64,000 nucleotides of DNA from Clostridiales bacterium (GCA_015655075.1 JAATFT010000079.1:1-64000); one strand, 5' to 3'; counted from the stretch's first letter, positions 36,141-45,777 are shown. The notes: generated by a model not told the origin, from the sequence alone. Numbers and translations are program-made.

Positions 36141-36174
36141 AGGGCAAATGCCGCTTAAAAATGGCATTTGCTCT
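36141..36174 (+). terminator. Hairpin between binding-protein and permease genes
   Basis: AGGGCAAATGCC (36141-36152) pairs with GGCATTTGCTCT (36163-36174) with one G-T pair. Such partial terminators often leave more binding protein than permease mRNA. There is no strong T-tract. Confidence 0.55.
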
Positions 36175-36206
36175 AAGTTTAAATGACGTTTATAGGAGGT
36201 GAAAAA

Positions 36207-37124
36207 ATGTTTACGATTTCTTTAAAACGTATATTGCAGGGGGCGTTAGTAATTGTTTGTGTAACCTTTATTAGCTTCATGCTCCTAAGGATAATTCCGG
36301 GAGATCCTGCGAGAACAATGGCTCCGAATGCAACGGAAGAACAGCTTCAGGAAATCAGGAATCAAATGGGGGTTAACGAGACTAAGCTTGTGCAATTTCA
36401 AAAATATATATCAGATTTATTTGACGGTAATTTAGGGTATTCCTATTTTAACAATGATTCTGTTTCGCATCTTATAATCAAATCTATTCCCAAGACGATG
36501 CTCCTGGTTATTAACAGCCTTGTTTTTTCATTAGCGGCAGGCATTCTGCTTGGAGTTATTGCCGCAATGAATTCTAAATCGGCACTGGATGATATTATAT
36601 CGGGTTTTGCCATATTAATGCAGTCAACACCTAATTATTTTCTTGCAACCATTTTAATTATGATATTCGGTGTGAAATTAAAAATGTTTCCAGTTATGGG
36701 TTATAAGGGATATTCGTCAACTATATTGCCTTCCTTAATGATTGCATTGCCAATAACGGCAGCGGTTATAAAGAACATAAGATCCAGTCTGATGGAAGGG
36801 TACGGTCAGGATTTTATTAAAGCGGCACATGCCAGAGGAATCCATTCATATAGAGTATTGACCCGTTACGGATTGCGAAGTGCGCTCATATCCTTGCTAA
36901 ATTTAATTGGCAATCAAATGGCAGTGCTGGTAGGCGGTATTTTTGTGGCAGAATGGATATTCAGCTATCCCGGATTAGGGTTAGAAACATTAAATGCGCT
37001 ATTCCGAAGAGATTATCTTATGACTCAAGGTGCAATACTTGTTATTTCTTCATTTTTTATCATTGTAACCATGATCATTGATTTAAGTTATACATACCTG
37101 GATCCGCGTCTAAGAAAGTCTTAA
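36207..37124 (+). CDS. Dipeptide-type ABC permease, DppB-like
   Basis: About 305 residues, six membrane helices, the first near 9-30. Typical starts LLRIIPGDPA (residue ~28) and the EAA loop KAAHARGIHSYRVLTRYGLRSAL near 205 are clear. ATG 36207 has AGGAGGTG ahead; the longer frame from 36183 has no site. It pairs with the next permease to form the channel. Confidence 0.92.
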   Translation: MFTISLKRILQGALVIVCVTFISFMLLRIIPGDPARTMAPNATEEQLQEIRNQMGVNETKLVQFQKYISDLFDGNLGYSYFNNDSVSHLIIKSIPKTMLLVINSLVFSLAAGILLGVIAAMNSKSALDDIISGFAILMQSTPNYFLATILIMIFGVKLKMFPVMGYKGYSSTILPSLMIALPITAAVIKNIRSSLMEGYGQDFIKAAHARGIHSYRVLTRYGLRSALISLLNLIGNQMAVLVGGIFVAEWIFSYPGLGLETLNALFRRDYLMTQGAILVISSFFIIVTMIIDLSYTYLDPRLRKS

Positions 37125-37137
37125 GGGAGAGATATTA

Positions 37138-37977
37138 ATGAAGAAGTCAGTGAAGTATATATGTGAAAATAAAGTATTTTCTATAGGAATATTTATAGTG
37201 AGCATTTCAGTATTTATTGCGATTTTTGCTCCCTGGATCGTACCTTATAATCCAGCGGATGCTGTGCCCAAAATTCGAATGTTACATCCTTTTCGTGATG
37301 CAAGCCACATTCTTGGCGCCGATTATTTGGGAAGGGATATGCTTAGCCGGATTATATATGGGATTCGGATTTCTTTACTTATAAGCGTGGCGAGTGTTCT
37401 GCTTTCAATGGCAGTAGGGGGTATCATTGGCTTATTGTGCGGATTAAATTATCCGGGGCCGTTTGATACGGTTCTCATGCGGATAACGGATATTCAAATA
37501 GGGTTTCCTTTTATTGTTGTGGCTATCATTGCGCTTTCTTTAGTGGAAGCTACGATTCCTTCCGTAATTATTGTATTGAGTCTGGCAACATGGCCTGCGT
37601 ATGCCAGAAATGTGAGAAGCAGTACAATGTCTCAAAAAGAAACAGATTATGTAGCGGCAGCCCGTATCATGGGAGCAAAGAATGGCAGAATTGCTTTCCG
37701 TTATATTGGAAGAAATCTTCTGCCGACCATTTTACCGACAGTATCTTTAGATATTGCGGGAACTATGATTTCTGAAAGCTTATTAAGCTATATTAATCTG
37801 GGATTAAACCCGCCGATAATTTCTTTAGGCAATATTATGGCTGACGGTGCCAGTTATATTTCTACGGAGTGGTGGTTGACGGGTGTACCAGGAGTTGTGA
37901 TTCTTCTCATTGTATTAGGCTTTAATTTTATTGGAGACAATTTACAAAGGAAAGTGGATCCGTTGTTAAATAAGTAA
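37138..37977 (+). CDS. Dipeptide-type ABC permease, DppC-like
   Basis: 279 residues. N-terminal helix about 13-35, then LGADYLGRDMLSRIIYGIRISL near residue 58 (the family's hallmark) and the EAA loop VAAARIMGAKNGRIAFRYI near 172. It follows DppB after 13 bases with a GGGAGAG site. Second half of the membrane channel. Confidence 0.92.
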   Translation: MKKSVKYICENKVFSIGIFIVSISVFIAIFAPWIVPYNPADAVPKIRMLHPFRDASHILGADYLGRDMLSRIIYGIRISLLISVASVLLSMAVGGIIGLLCGLNYPGPFDTVLMRITDIQIGFPFIVVAIIALSLVEATIPSVIIVLSLATWPAYARNVRSSTMSQKETDYVAAARIMGAKNGRIAFRYIGRNLLPTILPTVSLDIAGTMISESLLSYINLGLNPPIISLGNIMADGASYISTEWWLTGVPGVVILLIVLGFNFIGDNLQRKVDPLLNK

Positions 37978-37993
37978 ATGGAGGAGATACGGA

Positions 37994-39022
37994 ATGAAAG
38001 AAAGCAGTAAACATAATGAAAACATCCTGGAGGTCAGAGATTTAAAAACATATTTTAATGTGGGAGAAGGGAAAGTTGTAAAAGCCGTTGAAGGTGTTAA
38101 CTTTTCTCTTAAGAGGTCAAAAATATTAGGAATTATTGGTGAAAGCGGCTCCGGAAAAAGTGTAACCTCACGTTCTATTATGAGAATTGTGGATCAGCCG
38201 GGATATATTGCCGGCGGAGAAATTATTTTTGAGGGGCAGAACCTACTTGAAATTCCGGAAAGAGAAATGGAAAAGATACGTGGGCAGAAAATTTCTTTGA
38301 TCTTTCAGAATCCGACAACCTCTTTTAATCCTTTCATGACTATGGAACAGCATCTGAAAGAGGTTTATCTGACTCATAAGAAAGGTGCTACAAAATCAGA
38401 AGCAAGAAAAAGAGCCCTTGAAGTATTGGAAATGGTTGGTATACATAATGGAGCGGAAATTCTGAAAAAATATCCCTGCGAATTTTCAGCGGGCTTCAGG
38501 CAGCGTGTTTTCATTGCGATGTCAATGATTTTAGAGCCGGATTTATTGATTGCAGATGAGCCGACTACAAGCCTGGGCATTACTTTACAGGCTGAAATAA
38601 TGGAAGCCTTATGTGAAGCGCAAAGAAAAACAGGTATATCTATTATAATCATAACACATGACTTTGGCGTTGTTTCCCAGTTTTCAGATAGTCTCTTTGT
38701 AATGTATGCAGGAAAGTGTGTGGAGTCTTCTCCGAAGAAAGATTTACTGCTTAAGCCAAAGCATCCCTATACAATAGGACTGATTCGTTCTGTACCTTTG
38801 CTGGAGGAGAGAAAAAGCAAGAGACTAAAATCCATCCCGGGATTTCCGCCCAATATGGCAGAAGAACAAATCGGATGTTCGTTTTCACCGCGGTGTGAAT
38901 TTGCACGGGAAAAATGTTTTAAGGATACACCGGAACTTAAAAAGGTGGGAGAAGAACATTTTTGTGCATGCCATTATCCTGTAGACTATAACGTGGAAGA
39001 TGATACGAAACTGGAGGGGTAA
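37994..39022 (+). CDS. Oligopeptide ABC transporter ATPase, DppD-like
   Basis: 342 residues. Walker A GESGSGKS near 47, Q-loop IFQNPTTSFNP, signature FSAGFRQRV near 166 (the second Ser-Gly-Gly reads SAG, as in some DppD proteins), Walker B DLLIADEPTTSLG. The C-terminal oligopeptide-ABC extension carries a Cys-rich GCSFSPRCEFAREKC...CACHYP, expected for this branch and linked to an iron-sulfur cluster in some members. GGAGGAG precedes the ATG. Confidence 0.92.
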   Translation: MKESSKHNENILEVRDLKTYFNVGEGKVVKAVEGVNFSLKRSKILGIIGESGSGKSVTSRSIMRIVDQPGYIAGGEIIFEGQNLLEIPEREMEKIRGQKISLIFQNPTTSFNPFMTMEQHLKEVYLTHKKGATKSEARKRALEVLEMVGIHNGAEILKKYPCEFSAGFRQRVFIAMSMILEPDLLIADEPTTSLGITLQAEIMEALCEAQRKTGISIIIITHDFGVVSQFSDSLFVMYAGKCVESSPKKDLLLKPKHPYTIGLIRSVPLLEERKSKRLKSIPGFPPNMAEEQIGCSFSPRCEFAREKCFKDTPELKKVGEEHFCACHYPVDYNVEDDTKLEG

Positions 39023-39024
39023 AA

Positions 39025-40005
39025 GTGGAAGAAAACAATATAATCATTTCATGTAATAATGTAAAAAAATATTATCCCATTCGTGATGGCATATTTAATA
39101 GAATTAAAGACTGGAAGCATATTGTAGATGGTCTGAGTTTTAAATTGGAACAAGGAAAAACGCTTGCTTTAGTCGGGGAGTCAGGATGCGGAAAATCAGT
39201 TCTGCTGCGTTTGATATTGGGCCTGGAAAATGTGACCGAGGGAGAAATTTATTTTAAAGGTAAATCTGTATATGATTTATCAGAAATGCAAAGATTAACT
39301 ATGAAATCCGAGATTGGAATGATTTTTCAGGATACGTTAGCTGCGCTGCACCCCCGTATGAGTATTATGGAATCTCTAAAGGAGCCGCTTTTGCTTAACG
39401 GCATGAAAGACCGGAAGCAGATGGAAAAAGTGATTATAGATACCTTAGAGTGCGTAGGCATGGCACCGGATTTTTTAAACCGTTATCCGCATCAGCTTTC
39501 CGGGGGACAGCTGCAGCGTATCGCAATAGCAAGGGCCTTGATTATTGATCCCCAGGTCATATTAGCGGATGAACCGATTTCTGCTTTAGATGTATCTTTA
39601 CAGGCACAAGTTATAAATATGTTGATCGATTTGCAGGAAAGCCGGAATTTATCTATTTTATTAGTGGCACATGACTTGGCGGTGGTGAGGCAAATAGCCA
39701 GTGATATTATGATTATGTATCTGGGAACAATTGTAGAATCAGGAAAAAGCAGTGACATATATAAGAATGCGAAACATCCGTACACGAAAGTTTTATTAAA
39801 GGCGGCGCCTTCAATTAGCAAAGGAATCAATAACGAGCCGTTTCATCTGGATTTGAAGGTTGGAGATACTCCGAACCCGGAAAATCCGCCCAAAGGTTGT
39901 TCGTTCTGTACAAAATGTATGGAAGCGACAGAGCGCTGCCTTTTGGAAAGACCGGAACCGAAGGAAGTGTCACCAAGGCATTTTGTAAGTTGTTTATATG
40001 TATAA
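39025..40005 (+). CDS. Oligopeptide ABC transporter ATPase, DppF-like
   Basis: 326 residues from GTG 39025. Walker A GESGCGKS near 52, signature LSGGQLQRIAIARAL near 152, Walker B VILADEPISALDVS. The Cys-rich C-terminus (GCSFCTKCMEATERC) matches its partner. It begins 2 bases after DppD, so both ATPases are made from one transcript and energise the DppBC channel. Confidence 0.92.
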   Translation: MEENNIIISCNNVKKYYPIRDGIFNRIKDWKHIVDGLSFKLEQGKTLALVGESGCGKSVLLRLILGLENVTEGEIYFKGKSVYDLSEMQRLTMKSEIGMIFQDTLAALHPRMSIMESLKEPLLLNGMKDRKQMEKVIIDTLECVGMAPDFLNRYPHQLSGGQLQRIAIARALIIDPQVILADEPISALDVSLQAQVINMLIDLQESRNLSILLVAHDLAVVRQIASDIMIMYLGTIVESGKSSDIYKNAKHPYTKVLLKAAPSISKGINNEPFHLDLKVGDTPNPENPPKGCSFCTKCMEATERCLLERPEPKEVSPRHFVSCLYV

Positions 40006-40037
40006 AAATACTTATTTTAAAAGGAAAGGAGAAAGCT

Positions 40038-41171
40038 GTGAATACAAAAATAGATTTTTTATATTTAAGTGAGCCTCAAATGATAGAAGCAGGTGTAACC
40101 GATGCTGCAAAATGTGTTGAAACCATGGAAGAAGTTTTAAAATTATTAAATAAGGGAGATTATGTTATGGGAGGTGCAAATCATAACTCCCATGGGGTCA
40201 TGGTGACTTTTCCTGAAAAACCGGAATTTCCGGATATGCCCCATCATGGGCCCGACAGACGGTTTATGGCTATGCCCGCATATATTGGAGGAAGCATTCA
40301 TAAAGCGGGTATGAAATGGTATGGTTCTAATGCTGAAAATAAGAAATTAGGACTTCCAAGATCCATATTGATGGTTATGTTAAATGATAAGAATACTGGT
40401 GCACCAACTGCGTTGATGTCAGGAAATTTAATCAGCGCATATCGGACAGGTGCTATTCCGGCAGTTGGTGTTAAGCATCTTGCCAGGAAAGGTTCAAAAG
40501 TTTTAGGAATCGTAGGTCCCGGAGTCATGAACCGTACGGCAACCGCTTCCTTTGCAGCCGTATGTCCTACCCTTGATACTATAAAAGTCAAAGGCAGAGG
40601 AAAGCAGTCTTTAGATTCCTATATTCAATTTATAAGAGAGAATTGCCCGCAATTTAAAAATATAGTAATTGTTGATACAATTGAAGAAGCGGTAAGAGAT
40701 TCTGACGTGGTAAGCTTAGCTACACCCAGTCCGGTGTCTATAAATGATTATCCTTTCATTGATGAGAAATGGATAAAAAAGGGAGCCTTATTGTGCTTAC
40801 CTGCCTCTGCGCAATTTAATGAAAAGTTTGTAACAAGCGGGGCCTGCAAGCTTGTAGTTGATAACCTTAAATTATACGAGGCCTGGGCAGAGGAATATCC
40901 ATACCCCAGAATGCAGCATACAACCATTTACGGTTCACAGATGTTAGATTGGGTTTATGCCGGAAAAATGGAAAAAGAAAGAATTGTGAACATCGGGGCG
41001 ATATTGGATGGAGAAGCAGAAGGCAGAAAAAGTGAAGACGAGATTATTCTCTATTCAGTAGGAGGGATGCCGGTGGAGGATGTTGCCTGGGGCCAGGCCG
41101 TTTATGAAAATGCAGTGAAAATGGGAATAGGGACGAAGCTGAATTTGTGGGACACCCCGTTTTTAGCATAA
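40038..41171 (+). CDS. Ornithine cyclodeaminase/mu-crystallin family enzyme
   Basis: About 377 residues from GTG 40038, with AAGGAAAGGAG six bases ahead; the longer frame upstream overlaps DppF and lacks a site. Family features: AGMKWYGSN near residue 92 (catalytic/substrate Lys region), LMSGNLISAYRTGA near 132 and a Rossmann loop VLGIVGPGVMNRT near 157. Members deaminate ornithine to proline, reduce cyclic ketimines, or make and break N-substituted amino acids. No substrate can be read from sequence. It sits between an importer and an amine dehydrogenase, so amino-acid or opine chemistry is likely. Confidence 0.85.
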   Translation: MNTKIDFLYLSEPQMIEAGVTDAAKCVETMEEVLKLLNKGDYVMGGANHNSHGVMVTFPEKPEFPDMPHHGPDRRFMAMPAYIGGSIHKAGMKWYGSNAENKKLGLPRSILMVMLNDKNTGAPTALMSGNLISAYRTGAIPAVGVKHLARKGSKVLGIVGPGVMNRTATASFAAVCPTLDTIKVKGRGKQSLDSYIQFIRENCPQFKNIVIVDTIEEAVRDSDVVSLATPSPVSINDYPFIDEKWIKKGALLCLPASAQFNEKFVTSGACKLVVDNLKLYEAWAEEYPYPRMQHTTIYGSQMLDWVYAGKMEKERIVNIGAILDGEAEGRKSEDEIILYSVGGMPVEDVAWGQAVYENAVKMGIGTKLNLWDTPFLA

Positions 41172-41177
41172 TACTAC

Positions 41178-41207
41178 TTGACAAAATTAATCAAATAATT
41201 CTATAAT
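41178..41207 (+). promoter_or_regulatory. Strong sigma-A promoter before the araC-eut genes
   Basis: TTGACA at 41178-41183, 18 bases, TATAAT at 41202-41207. Both hexamers are perfect matches. It begins 6 bases after the preceding gene's stop. Confidence 0.8.
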
Positions 41208-41234
41208 ACGAGTACAAACACTTAAAGGTAATTG

Positions 41235-41270
41235 GACAATGGAGTTTTCAAGTACTCTATTGTCTTTTTT
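41235..41270 (+). terminator. Terminator/attenuator in the araC leader
   Basis: GACAATGGAGT (41235-41245) pairs with ACTCTATTGTC (41254-41264; one G-T pair), followed by TTTTTTATTTT. It lies about 20 bases after the expected start of transcripts from 41178-41207 and 30 bases before the araC ATG. It either ends the importer/OCD transcript or attenuates the regulator and eut genes. Confidence 0.75.
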
Positions 41271-41293
41271 ATTTTACATTGGAGGATGATATC

Positions 41294-42130
41294 ATGTGCC
41301 GCAAGATAGAATTTAAAACCATACAGCCCTATTTAGTATTAAATACGGACAGCTTCAGTCAGTTTATTATTATGGGGAAGGGGATCTCTCATTTTTATGA
41401 ATACAATACCCATAAACCTGTCTGTCCAAATGTTTTTGTACCGTCAGGATGTATAGAAATGGTGTTTTTATATAGTAACGACAGAATGCGTGTGGAAGTC
41501 AGGGGAACGACAACAAAATATAAAGATATTCCCGTTGATAAAAACACGACATTTTTTGTAGTCCGTTTTTTACCGGGATGTTTTCCTGCCTTTTTAAATT
41601 GTTCTGCACAGGATTTGACAGAAAAGGTGGTAGATATTGCCGATGTATTCCGTGCAGACTGTAACGTGTTCCAGCAGATGGAGTCAGCGGAGAATATGAA
41701 TGACAGAATCAAGGTGTTTATGAAACAGTATTTAAGTCTTTATGATGACCAGGGTAACAATATACTCAATTCAATAAAAAAGAAAATTTACTGCACACAT
41801 GGAAATATTAAGATAAAAGAGCTTGAAGAATATACGGGCTACACTACCCGGTATTTAAATAAGATCACGCATCAATATATAGGAATCGGAACCAAAGAAT
41901 TTTGTGCCATTGTTAAATTTCAGAACTTGTTGGACGGGATGAATTATAACAGATTAAATTTATGTGATTTAGCCGTTGATTATGGTTACTTTGACCAGTC
42001 CCATTTTATCCGGGAGTTCCGTAAAAGAGCAGGTATGGCACCAAAAGACTATAGAGACCTCCTAAAGGCGAACCTATATTCCAAAAAAGTTGTTGATATT
42101 CATAAGCATAAATTTGAAAAGATGTATTAA
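41294..42130 (+). CDS. AraC-family transcription regulator
   Basis: About 278 residues. An N-terminal cupin-like sensing domain (about 1-140, DUF6597-like) precedes two helix-turn-helix units near residues 172-215 and 225-265 (IKIKELEEYTGYTTRYLNKI and NLCDLAVDYGYFDQSHFIREFRKRAG, the latter the family signature). ATG 41294 follows GGAGG. It starts 12 bases before eutA, so it probably controls the eut and dehydrogenase genes on sensing the substrate or ethanolamine. Confidence 0.88.
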   Translation: MCRKIEFKTIQPYLVLNTDSFSQFIIMGKGISHFYEYNTHKPVCPNVFVPSGCIEMVFLYSNDRMRVEVRGTTTKYKDIPVDKNTTFFVVRFLPGCFPAFLNCSAQDLTEKVVDIADVFRADCNVFQQMESAENMNDRIKVFMKQYLSLYDDQGNNILNSIKKKIYCTHGNIKIKELEEYTGYTTRYLNKITHQYIGIGTKEFCAIVKFQNLLDGMNYNRLNLCDLAVDYGYFDQSHFIREFRKRAGMAPKDYRDLLKANLYSKKVVDIHKHKFEKMY

Positions 42131-42141
42131 GGAGATTAAGA

Positions 42142-43566
42142 ATGTCAGAACATATGATTAGTGTGGGGATTGATATCGGAACAACAACTACACAGATTAT
42201 TTTCAGTAAATTAACCTTTGAAAATCAGGGGAGCTGTTTTTCGGTACCTGATGTATCAATTGTTAATAAGGAAATTCTTTATCTTGGGAATATTTATATG
42301 ACTCCTTTGCTTTCGGAGGACATGATAAATGTAGAAGCCGTAAAGGAAATCGTCGAAAAAGAATATTGGCATGCGGGTATTGCCAAAGCTGCAGTTGAGA
42401 CAGGCGCAGTCATTATAACAGGAGAATCGGCATCAAAAGAAAATTCAAGATTGGTATTGAATAAATTGAGTGATTTTGCCGGGGATTTTGTTGTAGCGAC
42501 AGCCGGCCCGGACTTAGAGTCTGATATAGCAGGGAAGGGGGCCGGTGCCCTTGAGTATTCAAAAAAACATAAATGCCGTGTCATCAATGTTGATATTGGC
42601 GGAGGAACAACAAACATTGCACTATTTTCGGATGGAGTTGTTATCGGCCGGACCTGTATTAATATCGGCGGGCATCAAATATGTGTTGAAAAAGGCAGGG
42701 TAAGTTATGTCAGTAAGAGGCTGGATCATCTTCAGAAAAAAGGTCATGGCTATATAGAAAAGGGAGATAAAGTATCAGAAAGAGATATCATAACCCTGGC
42801 AAAACGAATGAGCGACGTGATATTAGAAGCCATAGGTGAAAAAGAGAAGAAAGAATTGAATGAGCATTGCATAACATATGGAAGTTCAATTTTAGAGCTG
42901 GACCATAAAGCAGATTATGTGTTTTTTTCCGGCGGGGTCGCTGAGTGCATTAAGCCGTCAGGAAGCAGCTTTGCATATGGAGATATTGGAGATATATTAG
43001 GGACAGAACTGTTTAACCATGAGAATTTTCCCCGTGACAGGTGGGTAAAGACGAAAGAAGCAATAAGAGCCACCGTCATTGGCGCGGGGATGCATACAAC
43101 ACAAATCAGCGGGAGTACAATAACCTGCACAAGAAAAGAATTTCCAATAAAAAATGTGCCTGTTTTTAAGGTGGAAGAAATGGAAATTCAGGATTTAATA
43201 AACGGAAAATACAAAAATTTAATGGGAAAAATCATGGATTTTTGCATACAAAGGGATGCTGAAAAATTTATTATCAGTTTTTGCGGTGAAAAATCGGTTA
43301 AATACATAAAGCTTGTTAAGCTTGCCAAGGGATTGGCTGAAGTTTATAAAATGCTTGCTTATAAAGGCCCTGTTTTGGTTATTGTGTACCATGATTGTGC
43401 AAAGGCATTAGGACAGCTGATAGATTCTGAATTTAATTATCAGAAAGAAATTATATGTATTGATGGCATTGCAGCAATGCTAGATAACTTTGTTGATTAT
43501 GGAAAACCTATAATGGACGGAATGGTAATTCCTGTAGTAGTAAAAACACTTATTTTTAACACTTAG
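42142..43566 (+). CDS. eutA: Ethanolamine ammonia-lyase reactivase
   Basis: 474 residues, ASKHA actin-like fold. Phosphate loops GIDIGTTTTQ (residue ~9) and NVDIGGGTTNIALF (near 151), and VFFSGGVAE near 261, match EutA. It uses ATP to remove damaged B12 from the lyase so fresh cofactor can enter. AAGGAG precedes the ATG. It is followed by eutB after 12 bases. Confidence 0.92.
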   Translation: MSEHMISVGIDIGTTTTQIIFSKLTFENQGSCFSVPDVSIVNKEILYLGNIYMTPLLSEDMINVEAVKEIVEKEYWHAGIAKAAVETGAVIITGESASKENSRLVLNKLSDFAGDFVVATAGPDLESDIAGKGAGALEYSKKHKCRVINVDIGGGTTNIALFSDGVVIGRTCINIGGHQICVEKGRVSYVSKRLDHLQKKGHGYIEKGDKVSERDIITLAKRMSDVILEAIGEKEKKELNEHCITYGSSILELDHKADYVFFSGGVAECIKPSGSSFAYGDIGDILGTELFNHENFPRDRWVKTKEAIRATVIGAGMHTTQISGSTITCTRKEFPIKNVPVFKVEEMEIQDLINGKYKNLMGKIMDFCIQRDAEKFIISFCGEKSVKYIKLVKLAKGLAEVYKMLAYKGPVLVIVYHDCAKALGQLIDSEFNYQKEIICIDGIAAMLDNFVDYGKPIMDGMVIPVVVKTLIFNT

Positions 43567-43578
43567 AACGGAGAATAA

Positions 43579-44949
43579 ATGGAACTGAAAACGGTAATAA
43601 GAGGAATTACGTATAAATTTAAGGATGTAAAAGAAGTGCTCGCCAAATCAAATGAAGAAAAATCCGGTGACATACTGGCGGGAGTCGCAGCAAAAAGTGA
43701 CATTGAAAGAATTGCAGCCAGATACGTTCTGTCCAATCTGACGCTTGAAGAAATAAGGAATCATCCTGTAGTTCCTTATGAATCAGATGAAGTGACGTGT
43801 CTGATTCAGGATGGTGTAGAAGAGGATATTTATAATACAATTAAGAGCTGGACCGTAGGGGAATTTCGGGAATGGATTTTATCATATAAAGCTACAAATA
43901 CCGAAATACACCGCATTTCTAAAGGTCTTACGAGTGAGATGATAGCTGCCGTTGCAAAAATCATGTCTAATTTGGACTTGATTTTTGGTGCTGCAAAGAT
44001 CACTGTGACAGCAACCTGCAACACCACAATCGGTGAACCAGGAACATTGGCTATGCGGCTTCAGCCAAATCATCCGTCGGATGACCTTGATGGCATTACG
44101 GCATCCTTATTGGAAGGGCTAAGCTATGGTATAGGAGATGCGGTTATTGGATTAAATCCTGTAAATGATACCAAGGGAAGCTTAAGTCAAGTGTTAAGCA
44201 GATTTGATGAGGTGAAAAATGAATTTGATATTCCAACGCAAATTTGTGTATTAGGGCATATTGCAACCCAGATTGAAGCAATAAAAAATGGTGCGAACAC
44301 GGACCTGGTATTTCAAAGTATAGCAGGCAGTGAAAAGGGAAACCGTGCCTTTGGGTTTGAGACCTCCATGATTTTGGAAGCACGTCAAATGTTATTGGAA
44401 GCGGGAAGAGTCAAGGGAGAAAACGTACTATACTTTGAAACCGGTCAAGGGTCTGAGCTGTCATCCGATTCACATTACGCGGCAGATCAGGTAACAATGG
44501 AAGCGAGATGCTATGGATATGCAAAACAATTTAGCCCATATCTGGTCAATACGGTTGTTGGATTTATTGGACCGGAGTATTTGTATGACAGTAAGCAGGT
44601 TACCCGTGCAGGGTTAGAGGATCACTTTATGGGAAAACTGACAGGTTTACCGATGGGGTGTGATTGCTGCTATACGAATCATATGCTGGCAGATCAAAAC
44701 GACATTGAGAATTTAGCGGTTCTTTTAGCAAATGCCGGATGTAATTATTTCATCGGTGTTCCCATGGGAGATGATGTGATGCTAAATTATCAATGTCTGT
44801 CTTATCATGACGGAGCATCCATAAGGGAATTGCTGAAGCTGCATCCCATATATGAGTTTGAGAAATGGTGTGAAAGGATGGGAATCCTGGAAAACGGTAA
44901 ACTAACGTCGAAAGCAGGAGATCCCACTTTATTTATGAAAAGGAAATGA
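43579..44949 (+). CDS. eutB: Ethanolamine ammonia-lyase, large subunit
   Basis: 456 residues, full length for EutB. With EutC and adenosylcobalamin it splits ethanolamine into acetaldehyde and ammonia. Family runs seen: GEPGTLAMRLQPNHPSDD near 154, GLNPVNDT near 189, ETGQGSELSSDSHYAADQ near 289 and MGCDCCYTNHMLADQND near 354. It sits between eutA and eutC with almost no gaps. There are no eut shell, aldehyde dehydrogenase or ethanolamine permease genes around it. Confidence 0.95.
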   Translation: MELKTVIRGITYKFKDVKEVLAKSNEEKSGDILAGVAAKSDIERIAARYVLSNLTLEEIRNHPVVPYESDEVTCLIQDGVEEDIYNTIKSWTVGEFREWILSYKATNTEIHRISKGLTSEMIAAVAKIMSNLDLIFGAAKITVTATCNTTIGEPGTLAMRLQPNHPSDDLDGITASLLEGLSYGIGDAVIGLNPVNDTKGSLSQVLSRFDEVKNEFDIPTQICVLGHIATQIEAIKNGANTDLVFQSIAGSEKGNRAFGFETSMILEARQMLLEAGRVKGENVLYFETGQGSELSSDSHYAADQVTMEARCYGYAKQFSPYLVNTVVGFIGPEYLYDSKQVTRAGLEDHFMGKLTGLPMGCDCCYTNHMLADQNDIENLAVLLANAGCNYFIGVPMGDDVMLNYQCLSYHDGASIRELLKLHPIYEFEKWCERMGILENGKLTSKAGDPTLFMKRK

Positions 44950-44953
44950 GAAA

Positions 44954-45664
44954 ATGAACTATGAAAATCCTATTATGTTAGAGAATTTTAAAGAAAAAAC
45001 ACCCGCAAGGATCGGGGCAGGAAGATGCGGATCAAGACCTGCTACCCCGGCGCAGCTGGCAATGAGGGCGGATCATGCGGCGGCAAAGGATACCGTACTT
45101 ACTGATGTGGATTCAAAATGGATTGAAAGAATGGGTTTTTTTACGGTACAAACGATGTGTAAAGATAAATTGGAATATTTGAGGCGGCCGGATTTGGGAA
45201 GACGTTTTAGCGAAGAGGCATTATCAGACATCCGGAAGAAATGTAAATTTCAGCCCAGGATTCAATTATATGTTGCAGACGGACTTAGTTCTCAGGCAAT
45301 TGAGGCAAATGTAGAAGATGGATTGCCTGCAATCCGAACGGGAATCAGTAAGTTTGGTTTGGAATTAGGCACGCCTTTTTTTGTAAAATACGGAAGAGTG
45401 GCTACGGAAGATTATATAAGCGAAGTTTTGGACAGTGAAGTAACCTGTGTGCTCATTGGAGAACGTCCCGGATTATCTACCGCACAGAGCATGAGTGCAT
45501 ATATCGTATATCGTGGAACCGTAGGCATGCCGGAGTCCCGCAGAACAGTCGTGTCGAATATTCACAGTAATGGATTTCCACCGGCGGAGGCAGGGGCATA
45601 TATCGCTGAATTGATGGTTCAAATGTTGGAGAAAAAAGTAAGCGGCGTGGCGTTTAAAAGGTAA
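44954..45664 (+). CDS. eutC: Ethanolamine ammonia-lyase, small subunit, short form
   Basis: 236 residues against about 295 in enteric bacteria. Core runs are intact: TPARIGAGRCGSRPAT near residue 14, FQPRIQLYVADGLSS near 98, GLPAIRTGISKFG and LIGERPGLSTAQSMSAYI near 173 (B12-binding part). The missing piece is the N-terminal extension whose first about 20 residues in Salmonella carry the microcompartment-targeting signal. ATG 44954 lies 4 bases after the eutB stop; upstream codons in frame show no eutC-like sequence. Confidence 0.93.
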   Translation: MNYENPIMLENFKEKTPARIGAGRCGSRPATPAQLAMRADHAAAKDTVLTDVDSKWIERMGFFTVQTMCKDKLEYLRRPDLGRRFSEEALSDIRKKCKFQPRIQLYVADGLSSQAIEANVEDGLPAIRTGISKFGLELGTPFFVKYGRVATEDYISEVLDSEVTCVLIGERPGLSTAQSMSAYIVYRGTVGMPESRRTVVSNIHSNGFPPAEAGAYIAELMVQMLEKKVSGVAFKR

Positions 45665-45777
45665 GGCATATTAAATCCCATATTCTTTGTTTGTTCTGAA
45701 TCGTACAATTACTCCCAAGTGTATTGATGTTATTATAATAGTCATATTAAAAAGGTACAGGAAGGAGGGTTTGCAGT

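Noticed and set aside
41172-42141. B12 riboswitch or ANTAR-type dual hairpin for the eut genes
   Set aside because: Neither the B12-box nor the paired AGCAANG hairpins are visible; only a single terminator hairpin is present.
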